64,000 nucleotides of DNA from Hoyosella sp. YIM 151337 (GCF_026041215.1 NZ_JAPEIQ010000028.1:124001-188000), one strand, 5' to 3'. Positions 48,638 through 60,856 are shown, counted from the first letter of the stretch. The notes: generated by a model not told the origin, from the letters alone. Program-made: numbers and translations.

Positions 48638-48719
48638 TGCTACAGGCCCCTTTCGAAGGGAATTCGCGAAGTTGACCCGCTAAGCCTAGCCCGAGCGCCG
48701 TCACGCTCTCATCCCCCGC

Positions 48720-49337
48720 CTATTCCTCAGGAGCCATCATCGACTGCCACAGTTGCACTGCCACGTTCACCAGGGCATCAGGCTCCGCATCCAAGTCGTC
48801 CCCAAGCCAGTCGGTGATCAGCTGGTGGAGACCACCCACGAAGGCTGTCGCTGCCATACGGGTTTCCGCCCTGCTGCGCTCACTCAACGCAACGACTGCC
48901 TGCGATTCCCGCTCAGCGAGTAACACGAACTGCTGCATGAGCTGACTGCGGCGCTCACGTGTGGCTGGGAAAGAGTACGCCTCGATCATCGCGACCACGC
49001 CCTTGCGCGGATCGTCGACCAGCAGCTGCACATACGCCGTCAAAGCAGCGTGGATCCGTTCGCGCGCTGTCCCCTCAGACACTTCGAGGGCCGTGGTGGA
49101 CGCCGCCGCGATCTCGAATGCGATCGAGTCAACGAGAGCAGTCAAGGCGTCATCAAGGCAGGTGAAATGCTCGTAGAAGTACCGCTCAGAAAGCCCCGCG
49201 CGAGTGCAGATCTTGGTCATGGTCACCGCAGGGTCCTCTGACCACACCTCGAGAGCGGCGGCGAGCAGCCGCGCACGCCGTTCTGCCCGCCGTTCCGCAG
49301 CGCTTTGACCGCGGTAGGTGCCGTTCTTCACCGCCAT
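48720..49337 (-). CDS. TetR-family regulator
   Basis: 205 residues. N-terminal helix-turn-helix (RRARLLAAALEVW, TMTKICTRAGLSERYFYEHFTCLDDALTALV) and a divergent helical ligand domain ending in AFVGGLHQLITDWLGDDLDAEPDALV. Divergent from a P450 gene with 56 bp between starts, so it very probably represses that gene and itself. Rv3058c/Rv3059 (TetR/CYP136) form a similar pair in M. tuberculosis at another position. Confidence 0.92.
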   Translation of the reverse strand: MAVKNGTYRGQSAAERRAERRARLLAAALEVWSEDPAVTMTKICTRAGLSERYFYEHFTCLDDALTALVDSIAFEIAAASTTALEVSEGTARERIHAALTAYVQLLVDDPRKGVVAMIEAYSFPATRERRSQLMQQFVLLAERESQAVVALSERSRAETRMAATAFVGGLHQLITDWLGDDLDAEPDALVNVAVQLWQSMMAPEE

Positions 49338-49344
49338 GCGTTGA

Positions 49345-49355
49345 TTCTGACAGAA
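49345..49355. promoter_or_regulatory. Candidate TetR operator
   Basis: TTCTG-A-CAGAA palindrome in the 56-bp divergent interval. A second partial copy, TTGACAGAGCAT, lies nearer to the P450 start (49373-49384), and CATATT at 49369-49374 could be the P450 -10. Confidence 0.4.
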
Positions 49356-49393
49356 GAGCCTTTCAAAGCATATTGACAGAGCATCCTTCTTGA

Positions 49394-50764
49394 ATGACGA
49401 TGACAGCTGTGACCCGAATTACGTCGCCGTCCGTCGCTAACGCCGGCACTCCGGCGCCCTACCAGACCGGACTGCCCTGGATCGGCCAGACGCTTCGATA
49501 CGCGCACGACCCACTGAGGTTCATGCAGCGCACGCTCGATCGGCATGGACCGGTCAGCGAAATGACCTTCCTGGGCAAACGCTGGACAACGCTGATCGGT
49601 CCCGACGCCTGCGAGGCAGCATTCCGCAACGCGGACAAAGCACTCGCCAGCGGGCCTGGCTGGGGTGAACTCGTCGGCCCGTTCTTCAACCGGGGACTCA
49701 TGCTGCTCGACTTCGCGGAGCACCACCAGCACCGCCGCATCATGCAAGGCGCCTTCACCCGCGATCGCCTGGGCGGATACACCCGCGCGCTGCAAGCACC
49801 AATACGAAGCGCAGTTGATTCCTGGCCGGTCCACCGACAGTTCGAGGCTTATCCCGCTATCAAGACCGCAACCCTGGACATCGCGACACAGGTGTTCATG
49901 GGCGCCGCAACACACGCAAACCAGCCAGGAGAACTCGATCGGTTGAACCGGGCGTTCATCGACTGTGTTCAGGCCGCCACCGCACTCGTGCGGCGGGACC
50001 TGCCCCGCACACGGTGGCGCCGCGCCGTTCGGGGCCGTCGAGAACTTGAGATCTTTCTGAGCCGCGCCGTCGATGGGAGGCGGCAGGCCGAAGGCGACGA
50101 CCTGCTCTCAGTGCTTTGTCAGCTCCGCGACGACGACGGACGGAGCTTCAGTGACGACGCCATCGTCAACCATATGATCTTCCTGCTCATGGCGGCGCAT
50201 GACACCTCGACGAGTACCGCGACCACGATGATCCAGTTACTTGGGCAGCATCCCGAGTGGCAGGAACGTTGCCGAGCCGAAGCGATGCGCTTGCCCGAGC
50301 ACATCACACTCGACGACCTGGATACCACCGTCGACCTCGACCTCGCCATGCGCGAGGCGCTGCGGATCGTTCCGCCCGTGCCGGTCGTCGCGAGGTACAC
50401 CGTCAAGGAAACCAGCATTCTTGGCGTACGAATCCCCGCTGACCGCCTTGTTGTTGTGATGCTGCACCTCAACCATCACCTTCCCGATCTCTGGACCGAG
50501 CCGCACCGTTTCGACCCAGAACGGTTCGGGAAGGACCGCCGCGAGGATGCGCGTCACCGTCACGCGTGGGACCCATTCGGCGGCGGTGTCCATAAATGCC
50601 TCGGAATGTTCTTCGCCAAAGCTGAGGTGCTGTCACTGATGGTTCAGTTGCTGCGCGCCCGGCGCTGGTCCATCGACCCGGCCTACAAGGCGCCCCTGTC
50701 CTACGTCTCGCTGCCCTTCCCAAAGGACGGAATGCCGATAGTTCTCGAGCCTGTGCGCCGGTAA
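49394..50764 (+). CDS. Cytochrome P450 (CYP136-like)
   Basis: 456-residue soluble P450. I-helix AAHDTSTST, K-helix EALR (E-x-x-R), PERF-like DPERFGKDR, and the heme loop WDPFGGGVHKCLGMFFAK with Cys402 as axial ligand. The N-terminal GLPWIGQTLRYAHDPLRFMQ and the FGGGVHKCLG heme loop resemble CYP51/CYP136-type enzymes more than the usual FGxGxHxCLG actinobacterial class. Redox partners are not adjacent. Substrate unknown; control by the neighbouring TetR protein is likely. Confidence 0.9.
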   Translation: MTMTAVTRITSPSVANAGTPAPYQTGLPWIGQTLRYAHDPLRFMQRTLDRHGPVSEMTFLGKRWTTLIGPDACEAAFRNADKALASGPGWGELVGPFFNRGLMLLDFAEHHQHRRIMQGAFTRDRLGGYTRALQAPIRSAVDSWPVHRQFEAYPAIKTATLDIATQVFMGAATHANQPGELDRLNRAFIDCVQAATALVRRDLPRTRWRRAVRGRRELEIFLSRAVDGRRQAEGDDLLSVLCQLRDDDGRSFSDDAIVNHMIFLLMAAHDTSTSTATTMIQLLGQHPEWQERCRAEAMRLPEHITLDDLDTTVDLDLAMREALRIVPPVPVVARYTVKETSILGVRIPADRLVVVMLHLNHHLPDLWTEPHRFDPERFGKDRREDARHRHAWDPFGGGVHKCLGMFFAKAEVLSLMVQLLRARRWSIDPAYKAPLSYVSLPFPKDGMPIVLEPVRR

Positions 50765-50907
50765 CGGCGACATCGTGTGAACGGCATGTGACAACTTGCG
50801 AGCGCGCGCGACGGGCAGGTTTCGTCACGGTGCACGCAGCCGGACAGACGCACCCAAAGGTGCGAGGATAGCTGCAGGGTATGTGTGGTTGAAAGGGGCG
50901 TCGTTAA

Positions 50908-51558
50908 ATGTCGTATCTGCTGCGGGTCCAGCTTCCGGATCGCCCGGGAAGTCTGGGTGCCCTGGCACTCGCGCTTGGTTCCGTGGGGGCGGACATCATT
51001 TCGCTCGACGTAGTGGAACGCACGCCCGACCATGCCGTCGACGACCTGGTAGTCGAGATGGCACCGGGTTCGCTGCCGGACACGCTGATCACAGCTGCGG
51101 AGAAACTCGAGGGTGTGCGTGTCGACTCGATCCGGCCGTACGCGGACATCCTGGACACACATCGTGAACTCGAACTCATCGACCAGGTCGCCATGGCGAG
51201 CAGCGACCGGATCCAGGTTCTCGTTGACGGCGCACCGAGCGTGCTTCGGGTGGGCTGGGCGAGTGTCGTCGCGGCAGGCCCACACGGGCCGTACCTCGTC
51301 GCGGCGAGTTCGGGCGCACCTGAAACGCGGCCGGGACAGCTGCCGTGGATGCCGCTGAAGAAACCCTTGCTGCTCGACACAGAGGCGGATTGGGTACCAG
51401 AGCCGTGGCGGGACATGGCGATTTCCCTAGCCGCAGCGCCGCTGGGCCAGAAGGACATGGCTCTCGTACTCGGGCGACCGGGCGGCCCGGAGTTCCGGCC
51501 CTCAGAAGTCGCGCGCCTCGGCTACCTGGCCGGAATCATCGGCACCATCCTGTTGTGA
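50908..51558 (+). CDS. ACT-domain protein (Rv3013-like)
   Basis: 216 residues. N-terminal ACT domain (YLLRVQLPDRPGSLGALALALGSVGADIISLDVVE) suggests amino-acid binding. The second half (RIQVLVDGAPSVLRVGWASV, LVLGRPGGPEFRPSEVARLGYLAGI) is conserved in actinobacterial homologues but unassigned. Start ATG has GAAAGGGG about 10 bp upstream. It sits between gatC and ligA as in mycobacteria. Its last 57 bp overlap the convergent GNAT gene. Role unknown, perhaps regulatory. Confidence 0.85.
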   Translation: MSYLLRVQLPDRPGSLGALALALGSVGADIISLDVVERTPDHAVDDLVVEMAPGSLPDTLITAAEKLEGVRVDSIRPYADILDTHRELELIDQVAMASSDRIQVLVDGAPSVLRVGWASVVAAGPHGPYLVAASSGAPETRPGQLPWMPLKKPLLLDTEADWVPEPWRDMAISLAAAPLGQKDMALVLGRPGGPEFRPSEVARLGYLAGIIGTILL

Positions 51559-52035
51559 TTTCAGTGGGAGTGTGAGGACACTGATGACCCGGTGCCACCG
51601 CCGCGCCGGGTCTTCCGAGAAACCGAGCCGCTCGTACATGCGTCTGGCCTCGACCATCACATCCATTGTCGAAAGAACCACTCGCTGCAGGCCGCGCTTG
51701 CGTGCCTCCGCGATTCCGTAGTTGACGAGGGCGGTGCCTACGCCCAGCCGTCGCGCATTGGCACTGACGGCGATCATGCGAAACTCCAATTCCCCCGGTC
51801 GCGCAATATCTGCGTAGGGTGTGCCATGTTCGACCATCGTGAGGGAGCCGAGCACCTTCCCGTCGCGTTCGGCAAGCACGATAGTCGCGGCGCTCGCGCG
51901 GTGTTCGGTATCCGCGAGAATCGCGAAATAGTCATCGTCCGGACGGATGTACGGCCGGTACGACTCGACAGTGATCAGCGACACTGCTGCGTAATCGGCC
52001 GGTGTGATCTCTCGGATGACAACTGGACCGGCCAC
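51502..52035 (-). CDS. GNAT-family N-acetyltransferase
   Basis: 177 residues. Acetyl-CoA-binding motif A is RMIAVSANARRLGVGTALVNYGI; REITPADYAAVSLITVESYRPY begins the fold and RMYERLGFSEDPARRWHRV ends it. GTG 52035 abuts the ligA stop (TAG then GTG), so it is co-transcribed with ligA. The acceptor substrate is not evident. The C-terminal ~20 residues (SQQDGADDSGQVAEARDF) overlap the ACT gene and look non-conserved. Confidence 0.88.
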   Translation of the reverse strand: MAGPVVIREITPADYAAVSLITVESYRPYIRPDDDYFAILADTEHRASAATIVLAERDGKVLGSLTMVEHGTPYADIARPGELEFRMIAVSANARRLGVGTALVNYGIAEARKRGLQRVVLSTMDVMVEARRMYERLGFSEDPARRWHRVISVLTLPLKSQQDGADDSGQVAEARDF

Positions 52036-54135
<2,100 letters not shown>

Positions 54136-54174
54136 TTAGCGCAGCACACCGACAGAAAACACGAGAGACAGCGG

Positions 54175-54420
54175 CTAAAGGACCGACACGACCGCGACCA
54201 CGAGAGTGACAAGCAACGGAAGCCCGAAAAGGAGCGCAAAAACGACCAGTAGACGCCGGTTGCGCGCCGTGCCCGTCGGCATGGGATACAGCTTCCCAAC
54301 TGGCCCGAGATCCGGATACCGCTCGCCCAGCACCCCCTCGTTAGCGTTCAGCGGTTCACCCGCGGCACGACCGGGGAGAACATCAGGGAATCGCGGGTCG
54401 GACTCGCTGTGAGCAGACAT
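54175..54420 (-). CDS. Small single-pass membrane protein, hypothetical
   Basis: 81 residues. A polar, Pro/Gly-rich N-terminal 53 residues (FPDVLPGRAAGEPLNANEGVL) is followed by one C-terminal helix (RLLVVFALLFGLPLLVTLVVAVVSVL), a tail-anchored-looking topology. ATG 54420, 9 bp after the MetE-like stop and in the same direction as ligA, so it is probably part of the mnmA-to-ligA transcript. No family recognised. Confidence 0.65.
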   Translation of the reverse strand: MSAHSESDPRFPDVLPGRAAGEPLNANEGVLGERYPDLGPVGKLYPMPTGTARNRRLLVVFALLFGLPLLVTLVVAVVSVL

Positions 54421-54429
54421 GAGCGCCCC

Positions 54430-55452
54430 TCAGCGTGCTTCCTGCAGTTGCTCCGCTACCTCACGCGTGAGACGCGTCACGTGCTGAGCAGCACGCACAG
54501 ATACACCGGCCAGCCCGCATTCCGGCGAGATTCCCGCACGCTGAACCAGCCCTGCCGGAGCAAATCCTGCCGCCGAACCGAGCGCGAGCACTCGCTCGGC
54601 TAACTGCGCCGCCGAAGTCCCAGCGCGTTCCCCGCCGACCGGGACAACACCGAACACCACCGTGCGCCCGCTGTCCAGAAATTCCGCACATCCCTCGATG
54701 AACTCTCGGTCAACTGCCCGGCCCGCATCGGCCAAGGGAACGTTCACGGCGCTTACTGGCAGCGCTGAAAGCAGGCTCCAGGGAATGGAGTGTGAACATA
54801 CATGCACCATTGCCGACGCGCATGCCCCTGCGACGACACTGAGGAGGCCCTCAGCCTCCGCGGCTGGGGGCGTGCGCGCCGGCTGCAGCACACTAACCCC
54901 CCGGATTTCACCGTGCAGCGCGGCAGAAAGCCGAGGCTCATCTATCTGGACCACGATCGGAACGCCGAGCCGCCGGGTCAGTTCGGCGACAGCGCGCGTC
55001 ACGCCTTCGGCAAGCGACTCCGCGACGTCGCGCGTTGCACCCTTGTCATCGAGCGCAGGGTGCCCGTTGACGAGTTCCAGGCTAGCCGCCAGCGTCACTG
55101 GTCCCGTGATCTGGATTTTCACGGCCCGCACATGTGCCCGGTGGTTCCCGCGTTCCCAATGTTCCTCGAACGCGTCGATGTCGCGCTGCATGAGCTCTCT
55201 CGCACGCCGCCACAACGCTCCGGGCCTAGTACTCAACCGGTAGCCTGATGGCGAAACGTCCACCGGTAGGTCGACCAGCATTGCCGCGGTGCGCCCGATC
55301 ATGTCCGCGCCGGCGCCGCGTGCTGGGAGTTCCGGCAGATACGGCAGCCCGCCTGCGCCGCCTAGCTCGCCGAGCACCACCGCAGCCGGAACGAGCGGAT
55401 CAACGCCTGGCCAGGAGCCGACTCCCGTGGCAGTCAGGGCAAACACGCTCAC
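54430..55452 (-). CDS. Short MetE-like (cobalamin-independent methionine synthase C-domain) protein
   Basis: 340 residues, against about 750 for full MetE, and corresponding only to the catalytic C-terminal barrel. GVGSWPG begins it, [17 protein letters not shown] and [15 protein letters not shown] follow. The zinc ligands seem kept: His-x-Cys in MVHVCSHSI and a later Cys in [11 protein letters not shown]. The folate-binding N-half is absent, so the methyl donor is uncertain. GTG start overlaps the mnmA stop (GTGA). Rv3015c is the positional counterpart. Confidence 0.82.
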   Translation of the reverse strand: MSVFALTATGVGSWPGVDPLVPAAVVLGELGGAGGLPYLPELPARGAGADMIGRTAAMLVDLPVDVSPSGYRLSTRPGALWRRARELMQRDIDAFEEHWERGNHRAHVRAVKIQITGPVTLAASLELVNGHPALDDKGATRDVAESLAEGVTRAVAELTRRLGVPIVVQIDEPRLSAALHGEIRGVSVLQPARTPPAAEAEGLLSVVAGACASAMVHVCSHSIPWSLLSALPVSAVNVPLADAGRAVDREFIEGCAEFLDSGRTVVFGVVPVGGERAGTSAAQLAERVLALGSAAGFAPAGLVQRAGISPECGLAGVSVRAAQHVTRLTREVAEQLQEAR

Positions 55453-56576
55453 CGCGCGTCCGCGCTCGCCGGCTCGTCTTGCAGTGCAGCACCCGGCGCC
55501 GCGCTGGTGTCAGCGATGGCACCACTGCCCAACACGATGTCTCCGCAGGGGTCTTCTCGGTAGAGCACGGCGGCCTGTCCCCTTGCTACACCGGTCAGCG
55601 GCCGCAACAGCCTGATCCACATGCCATCGCCATGGGGTTCGGCAACCGCAGGGGCGAGACCCCCGTGCGCGCGGACCTGAACAACGCACTCGACCGGGCC
55701 GTCCGGAACCTTGCCCGATGTCCACACCGCATTACTGGTGAAGATTCCCCACACTTCGAGGTCCGCCGCAGAACCTACGGTGACTGTGGACGTTTCGGGG
55801 TCAATGCTTGTGACGTAACGCGGTTTCCCATCCGCGGCCGGCCCGGGCAGCCCGAGCCCCTTGCGCTGGCCAATCGTGAAGCCGTGAACGCCATCGTGCT
55901 GCGCGAGTTCCGCGCCCGTCGCGGCGTCGACAACCTTCCCGGGCAGCACGCCGATACGAGCGCCAAGAAACGCCTGCGTATTACCCGACGGGATGAAGCA
56001 AATGTCATGGCTGTCCGGCTTAGCTGCCACAGCAAGGCCGAGCCGCGCCGCCTCCTCACGTATCTTGGGCTTCGGTGTGTCACCGACCGGAAACATCGCC
56101 CGAGATAACTGTTCGGCGGTCAGCACCGCGAGCACATATGACTGGTCCTTGTCGGCATCCACAGCCCGCCGCAGCACACCGTCGTCTAATTGCGCGTAGT
56201 GCCCCGTCACCACCGCATCAAACCCCAGTGCATAAGCTCGCTCAGCGAGCGCGGAGAACTTGATCTTCTCGTTGCACCGGAGGCACGGGTTCGGGGTTTC
56301 GCCCGCAGCGTAAGACGCGACGAAATCGTCGATGACGTCCTCTTTGAACTTGTCCGCGAAATCCCACACGTAGAACGGGATGCCGAGCACATCAGCAGCA
56401 CGGCGCGCATCTCCTGCGTCCTCACGCGAACAGCACCCGCGCGACCCTGTCCGCAAGGCGCCAGGCGCAGTCGACAGCGCAAGGTGCACCCCCACCACGT
56501 CGTGACCCGCGGCGACAGCGCGCGCCGCGGCAACCGCTGAATCCACTCCGCCACTCATCGCGGCCAGAACACGCAC
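55449..56576 (-). CDS. mnmA: tRNA-specific 2-thiouridylase
   Basis: 375 residues. Makes s2U34 in tRNA-Lys, -Glu and -Gln. PP-loop [10 protein letters not shown] for ATP, catalytic Cys in [15 protein letters not shown] and the persulfide Cys in [21 protein letters not shown] and the C-terminal beta-barrel segment complete it. Directly follows the cysteine desulfurase (2 bp), its likely sulfur source. Confidence 0.96.
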   Translation of the reverse strand: MRVLAAMSGGVDSAVAAARAVAAGHDVVGVHLALSTAPGALRTGSRGCCSREDAGDARRAADVLGIPFYVWDFADKFKEDVIDDFVASYAAGETPNPCLRCNEKIKFSALAERAYALGFDAVVTGHYAQLDDGVLRRAVDADKDQSYVLAVLTAEQLSRAMFPVGDTPKPKIREEAARLGLAVAAKPDSHDICFIPSGNTQAFLGARIGVLPGKVVDAATGAELAQHDGVHGFTIGQRKGLGLPGPAADGKPRYVTSIDPETSTVTVGSAADLEVWGIFTSNAVWTSGKVPDGPVECVVQVRAHGGLAPAVAEPHGDGMWIRLLRPLTGVARGQAAVLYREDPCGDIVLGSGAIADTSAAPGAALQDEPASADAR

Positions 56577-56578
56577 TT

Positions 56579-57787
56579 TTACCCCCTCTCCGAGACCCCA
56601 GCGCTGGCTAATCCCGCCGCGCGAGCCCGGTCAATAACACTCGGCAACGCCTCTAGTACACGATCAACGTCCGCGTCCGATGAGGTATGCCCGAAAGAAA
56701 ACCGTAGTGAGCCCCGCGCGATGGCTGGATCCATGCCCATAGCGACCAGCACGTGGCTCGCCCGCGCCACGCCTGCTGTGCATGCCGATCCGGTGGAACA
56801 CTCGATGCCCTGCGCATCGAGAAGCATCAGCAGCGAATCACCCTCGCAACCGGGGAAAGTCACATTGAGCAAACCGGGCAGCCGGGCCCCGGCCACCGGC
56901 CCATTGACCTGCGCATCCGGCGCCAGGCCAAGGATGCCAGCAACGAGCCGGTCTCTCAGACGCTCGAGGTGCGCGACCATCTCCCCCCGCTCCCGCCCCA
57001 CCGCACGCAACGCCGCCGCTAAGCCTGCGGCGGCGGGCGCGTCCGGGGTACCCGAGCGCACGTCTCGCTCATGGCCGCCGCCGTGCAGCAGCGGCGAGCA
57101 CGCAACGTCGCGACCAAGGAGCAGCGCGCCGATTCCGTGCGGTCCCCCGAGCTTGTGCGCAGCGATACTCAGCGCGGACAGCCCACTCGTACCGAAATCC
57201 ACCGCGAGCGGTCCCGCTGCTTGCACCCCGTCGCTGTGCATGGGCACCCCCGCCGCGCGGCAGATTTGCGCCAGCTCGGCAATGGGGTTTACCGCACCGA
57301 CCTCGTTATTCGCCCACATCACAGTTACCAGGGCGACGTCGAGTGGGCTTTCCGCCAGAGCTTCGCGCAGGTCGCCGGGATCGACAGCACCGTCCCGTGT
57401 GACAGGAAGCCACGTGATCTGAGCGCCCTGTTCCCTGGCGAGCCACTCAACGGCATCCAATACTGCATGATGCTCAACGCTGCTCACGATCACCCGCGTC
57501 CGCCGCGGATCGGCCGCTCGCCGAGCCCAAAAGATGCCTTTGACGGCCAGGTTGTCGCTCTCTGTGCCCCCAGAAGTGAAGATGACCTCTGACGGCCGGG
57601 CGCCCAGTGACTCGGCTATCGATTCTCGCGATTCTTCTACGAGCCGGCGCGCGGCACGGCCGGAACCATGCAGCGAGGCAGCGTTTCCCGTGTGGCCGTA
57701 CGCAGCAGTCATCGCCTCGAGCGCGGTCGGCAGCAGCGGTGTCGCAGCGGCGTGATCGAGGTATACCGGGTGTGGTCGCGAAGTCAT
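56579..57787 (-). CDS. iscS: Cysteine desulfurase (IscS/NifS-like)
   Basis: 402 residues, PLP-dependent. [12 protein letters not shown] start, [14 protein letters not shown], His106-His107 in [12 protein letters not shown] Lys212 in [14 protein letters not shown] and the persulfide Cys336 in STGSACTAG. Supplies sulfur from cysteine, here most likely for MnmA. ATG 57787 begins the family sequence; a -10-like TATCCT lies 10 nt upstream. No iscU or iscA follows, so a dedicated tRNA-thiolation role is favoured. Confidence 0.94.
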   Translation of the reverse strand: MTSRPHPVYLDHAAATPLLPTALEAMTAAYGHTGNAASLHGSGRAARRLVEESRESIAESLGARPSEVIFTSGGTESDNLAVKGIFWARRAADPRRTRVIVSSVEHHAVLDAVEWLAREQGAQITWLPVTRDGAVDPGDLREALAESPLDVALVTVMWANNEVGAVNPIAELAQICRAAGVPMHSDGVQAAGPLAVDFGTSGLSALSIAAHKLGGPHGIGALLLGRDVACSPLLHGGGHERDVRSGTPDAPAAAGLAAALRAVGRERGEMVAHLERLRDRLVAGILGLAPDAQVNGPVAGARLPGLLNVTFPGCEGDSLLMLLDAQGIECSTGSACTAGVARASHVLVAMGMDPAIARGSLRFSFGHTSSDADVDRVLEALPSVIDRARAAGLASAGVSERG

Positions 57788-57875
57788 GGCGTTAGCCAGG
57801 ATAGTCGCGCACCCCACCCAATACCGAATGCCGGAAGTCAGCTCGCGGCCCACTGCCGCCCAAGCGGTCGAAGTC

Positions 57876-58763
57876 TCACGCGACGACGGGATCGGGAGAG
57901 AAGAAGCCGCTCCAGTTCAGTGCCGTGGAATCAGCATGTCGCAGCCGGGCTTCACACCTGGCCGCGAGCGTTTTGCGATCGCCAAGCGGTGGCTCGTATG
58001 GGAGCAATGTCACCTCGACGCTCGCGTCGCGCATCCGCAGTATCCGCATAAGCGAGTCCCCAAGCCCGTCCTCTCCGACGAAGCACGGTGCGGTACTGAT
58101 CTCACCGTCGGCGTCGCGGTACCGGATGTGCACAGGTGAGACCACGGCGCCGGAATCGAACGCGGCCTGAAAGAAGGCCGGCCGCATCTTTCCCCATGAG
58201 CGGCCGCACCAGGTCGTCCCCTCAGGGAACACCGCGATGCGCTTGCCCAGGGACAGCAGCTCAGCAACCTGCTCGACCGCCGCAGGGAGGCTGCGCAGTT
58301 GCTCACGCGCAACCGGAACCGTGCGTCCCCACTTCGCGAGCCAGCCCACCCCGGGCCAGGTCAGCAGATCGGCCCGGGCCACAAACGAACTCGGCGCTAC
58401 CGCAGATATCGCGAACGGGTCGAGCCAGGAGATGTGGTTCGCCACCACCAGCACGCCGCGATTGTCGTGCGGAACCTCACCGCGATTGTCCTTCACGACG
58501 ACCCGGATTCCGAGACTCGACAACAGCATTCGCGCGAACGCACGCTGAAGCAGCTCGCGCCGCGCGGGGGGCAGTGTCTGCTGCAGGGAGAACAGCACCG
58601 GCGCGGCGGCGAGCACGCCGGCCGCGCGGGTCATTCGCGAGGCGCGCCTGACGCGACTCAGTCCGGTGCTGGACGCGGGTATACACCCGCTTCCGCACGG
58701 ACTGACCGGCATCCACGCGTGGTGAGGAGAGACCAGGAAGTGATAGTGATCTTGGTTTACCAC
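57876..58763 (-). CDS. 1-acyl-sn-glycerol-3-phosphate acyltransferase-like protein (PlsC family)
   Basis: 295 residues. Acyltransferase block I NHISWLDP (H-x4-D), block II region [11 protein letters not shown], block III FPEGTTW, block IV-like VVSPVHIRY. One hydrophobic segment ([13 protein letters not shown]) precedes the catalytic part. GTG 58763 has GCAGGG about 8 bp upstream and lies 4 bp after the GNAT stop; ATG 58712 would remove 17 non-conserved residues. The adjoining OlsB-like GNAT suggests the two act in one acyl-lipid pathway, as OlsB/OlsA do for ornithine lipids (inference). Confidence 0.87.
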   Translation of the reverse strand: MVNQDHYHFLVSPHHAWMPVSPCGSGCIPASSTGLSRVRRASRMTRAAGVLAAAPVLFSLQQTLPPARRELLQRAFARMLLSSLGIRVVVKDNRGEVPHDNRGVLVVANHISWLDPFAISAVAPSSFVARADLLTWPGVGWLAKWGRTVPVAREQLRSLPAAVEQVAELLSLGKRIAVFPEGTTWCGRSWGKMRPAFFQAAFDSGAVVSPVHIRYRDADGEISTAPCFVGEDGLGDSLMRILRMRDASVEVTLLPYEPPLGDRKTLAARCEARLRHADSTALNWSGFFSPDPVVA

Positions 58764-58767
58764 GGTG

Positions 58768-59610
58768 TCACCCTGCGAGCACTGGTACGTGCAGCGTGGC
58801 GGCGCGCAGTCTTTCCAGATAGCGCGCGTTCGCCTGCCGTACCCCTAGTACAGCGACAAAATCCGCCACACCGAAGTCCGGATCGTAGGCCGGTTCGCCG
58901 CACACCCGAGCGCCGAGCCTCAGGTAACCGCGCAGCAGGGGTGGAATGTCTGCGCGCTGCGGCGGCTCGATCTCATCGAGCGACTTTCCGTCGAGAATTA
59001 CCGGGCGCAGCGGTCGCGCGTCCATCGGCGCTGGGCAACGGTAGCGAGCATGCAGAGCGTCTCGCACGCCGCGCGCGTTGGCGCCGGGAGTCTCATCAGG
59101 ATGTGTCCGGATCGGGACTGACACGCAACCGAGCACCCATTCGTTGCCTGTGAGTGTCAGATAGTGCAGGATGCCGGACCACATCAGGCTCAGCACAGCC
59201 CCGTTCCGATGGTCGGGGTGCACACACGCCCGGCCCATTTCCACTGTCGAGGAGAGAATGGTGCCGAACCCCGACAGGGCGAACTCCGTGGCCGTGTAAT
59301 AGCCGCCGGCGGCGGCTGCAGCTGTGGGTGGAAGCATGCGGTAACAGCCGATGATGGCCCCGCTCGCGTCCTCACGGACGAGAAGGTGGTCGCAGTAGTC
59401 GTCGAAGCGATCGGCATCTCGGCCGTCCTCGCCGATCGAGTCGCTGAACCCGGGTTCGGAACGGAAGACGTCGTACCGGAGTTCCTGCACTGCCCGAACG
59501 TCCGAGCGATCGGTGGACAGCAGCAGCGAGTAGCGCGGCGCAGCCAGGGAAGCATCCGCCTTGTCGACTGGTACGGCCGGAGCCGGTATCAGCACCGAAG
59601 AAGTCGTCAT
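58768..59610 (-). CDS. OlsB-like GNAT N-acyltransferase
   Basis: 280 residues. Resembles the acyl-ACP-using GNAT/autoinducer-synthase-type fold: ELRYDVFRSEPGF, DRFDDYCDHLLVREDASGAIIGCYRML, VEMGRACVHPDHRNGAVLSLMWSGI. DYCDHLLV and the GRACVHPDHR core are typical of ornithine-lipid OlsB and hemolysin-like N-acyltransferases. Paired with the PlsC-like gene. Ornithine lipid synthesis is a hypothesis; Rv3027c is the positional equivalent. Confidence 0.82.
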   Translation of the reverse strand: MTTSSVLIPAPAVPVDKADASLAAPRYSLLLSTDRSDVRAVQELRYDVFRSEPGFSDSIGEDGRDADRFDDYCDHLLVREDASGAIIGCYRMLPPTAAAAAGGYYTATEFALSGFGTILSSTVEMGRACVHPDHRNGAVLSLMWSGILHYLTLTGNEWVLGCVSVPIRTHPDETPGANARGVRDALHARYRCPAPMDARPLRPVILDGKSLDEIEPPQRADIPPLLRGYLRLGARVCGEPAYDPDFGVADFVAVLGVRQANARYLERLRAATLHVPVLAG

Positions 59611-59773
59611 GTCTGGGTGTCTACCGAGCCTGATCGGCGATCTGGCGTCTCGGAAGTGACGGTGCTGTGCCAGATCGGTGAACGTTTAGTCCCCGATGAC
59701 ACAGCGCCGATCAGCACCCAAAAACAGCCCTACAAGAACATGAACACCGGGCGAACTGGCTGCCGATACACCA

Positions 59774-59804
59774 ACGGGGCCCCGGCAGATAGCCGGAGCC
59801 CCGT
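59774..59804 (-). terminator. Hairpin after etfA
   Basis: ACGGGGC ... GCCCCGT with the inner stem CCGGC-AGATA-GCCGG. It is 45 bp past the etfA stop in the 239 bp before the GNAT start, so it probably ends etfBA. No long U-run. Confidence 0.65.
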
Positions 59805-59849
59805 CTGACTGAGTGAGCCGGGCCGAATGCAGCGCATTCAGCCGTGCTT

Positions 59850-60809
59850 TCAGCCCTTGTGCTTTTTGATCGCTTCCGTGAGCTGCGGAGCGACATTGAA
59901 GAGGTCGCCGACGATGCCGTAATCCGCGATTTCGAAGATCGGAGCCTCTTCGTCCTTGTTCACGGCGATGATCGTCTTCGACGTCTGCATGCCGGCCCGG
60001 TGCTGGATAGCGCCAGAAATGCCGAGCGCAACGTACAGATTCGGAGAGACCGTCTTACCCGTCTGACCGACCTGGAACTGCCCCGGGTAGTAGCCCGAGT
60101 CCACCGCGGCGCGGGAAGCACCGACAGCTGCTCCGAGCGAGTCGGCGAGTTCTTCGACGACCGAGAACTTCTCGGCGCTGCCGACACCACGTCCGCCGGA
60201 GACCACGATGGTGGCTTCCGTCAGTTCCGGACGGTCACCCGCGACGACCGGGTCGCGCTTGGTGATGCGGGCGACAGCTTCTTCCTGAGCGGGAACCTCA
60301 ACGGTGACCTGCTCGCCCGCGCCGGCCTGCGCCTCGGCTTCGACCGCACCGGGCCGCACGCTGATGACGGGCAACCGCCCTTCCGCAGCCTTGGCGTCGA
60401 CATTCCACGCACCACCGAAGACTGAATGCAAGGCGGTGCCATCTGCCTGGACGTCCGTGACGTCGGCGAGCAGCGCGCCGTCAAGCTGAGCAGCGAGCCG
60501 GCCGGATACTTCCTTGCCTTCAATCGTCGCGGCGGTGATGACGGCAGCCGGCGACGCCTGCTCGACGAGGGCAGCGAGAACGTCGACCTTCGGGGTGATG
60601 AGGACGCTTTCGATGTCATCGGATTCCGCGACGTAGATCTTTTCGGCACCAGCGGCCTTGAGATCGTCGATAAGCGCGGCCGCACCGCCAGGCGCAGCGG
60701 TGACGACGGCGGACGGCTCGCCGAGACGGCGAGCAGCGGTGAGGAGCTCGCTGGTGACCTTCTTCAGTGCACCCTCAGCGTGCTCTACCAGCACAAGTAC
60801 TTCTGCCAT
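59850..60809 (-). CDS. etfA: Electron transfer flavoprotein alpha subunit
   Basis: 319 residues. Carries FAD and passes electrons from acyl-CoA dehydrogenases towards the respiratory chain. The C-terminal FAD domain is complete: [59 protein letters not shown], and [23 protein letters not shown]. Starts 47 bp after etfB. Confidence 0.97.
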   Translation of the reverse strand: MAEVLVLVEHAEGALKKVTSELLTAARRLGEPSAVVTAAPGGAAALIDDLKAAGAEKIYVAESDDIESVLITPKVDVLAALVEQASPAAVITAATIEGKEVSGRLAAQLDGALLADVTDVQADGTALHSVFGGAWNVDAKAAEGRLPVISVRPGAVEAEAQAGAGEQVTVEVPAQEEAVARITKRDPVVAGDRPELTEATIVVSGGRGVGSAEKFSVVEELADSLGAAVGASRAAVDSGYYPGQFQVGQTGKTVSPNLYVALGISGAIQHRAGMQTSKTIIAVNKDEEAPIFEIADYGIVGDLFNVAPQLTEAIKKHKG

Positions 60810-60856
60810 TGGTTACAACTCCTTATTGGTGCTGTCTGGTGATTGAGGGTCAGAGA

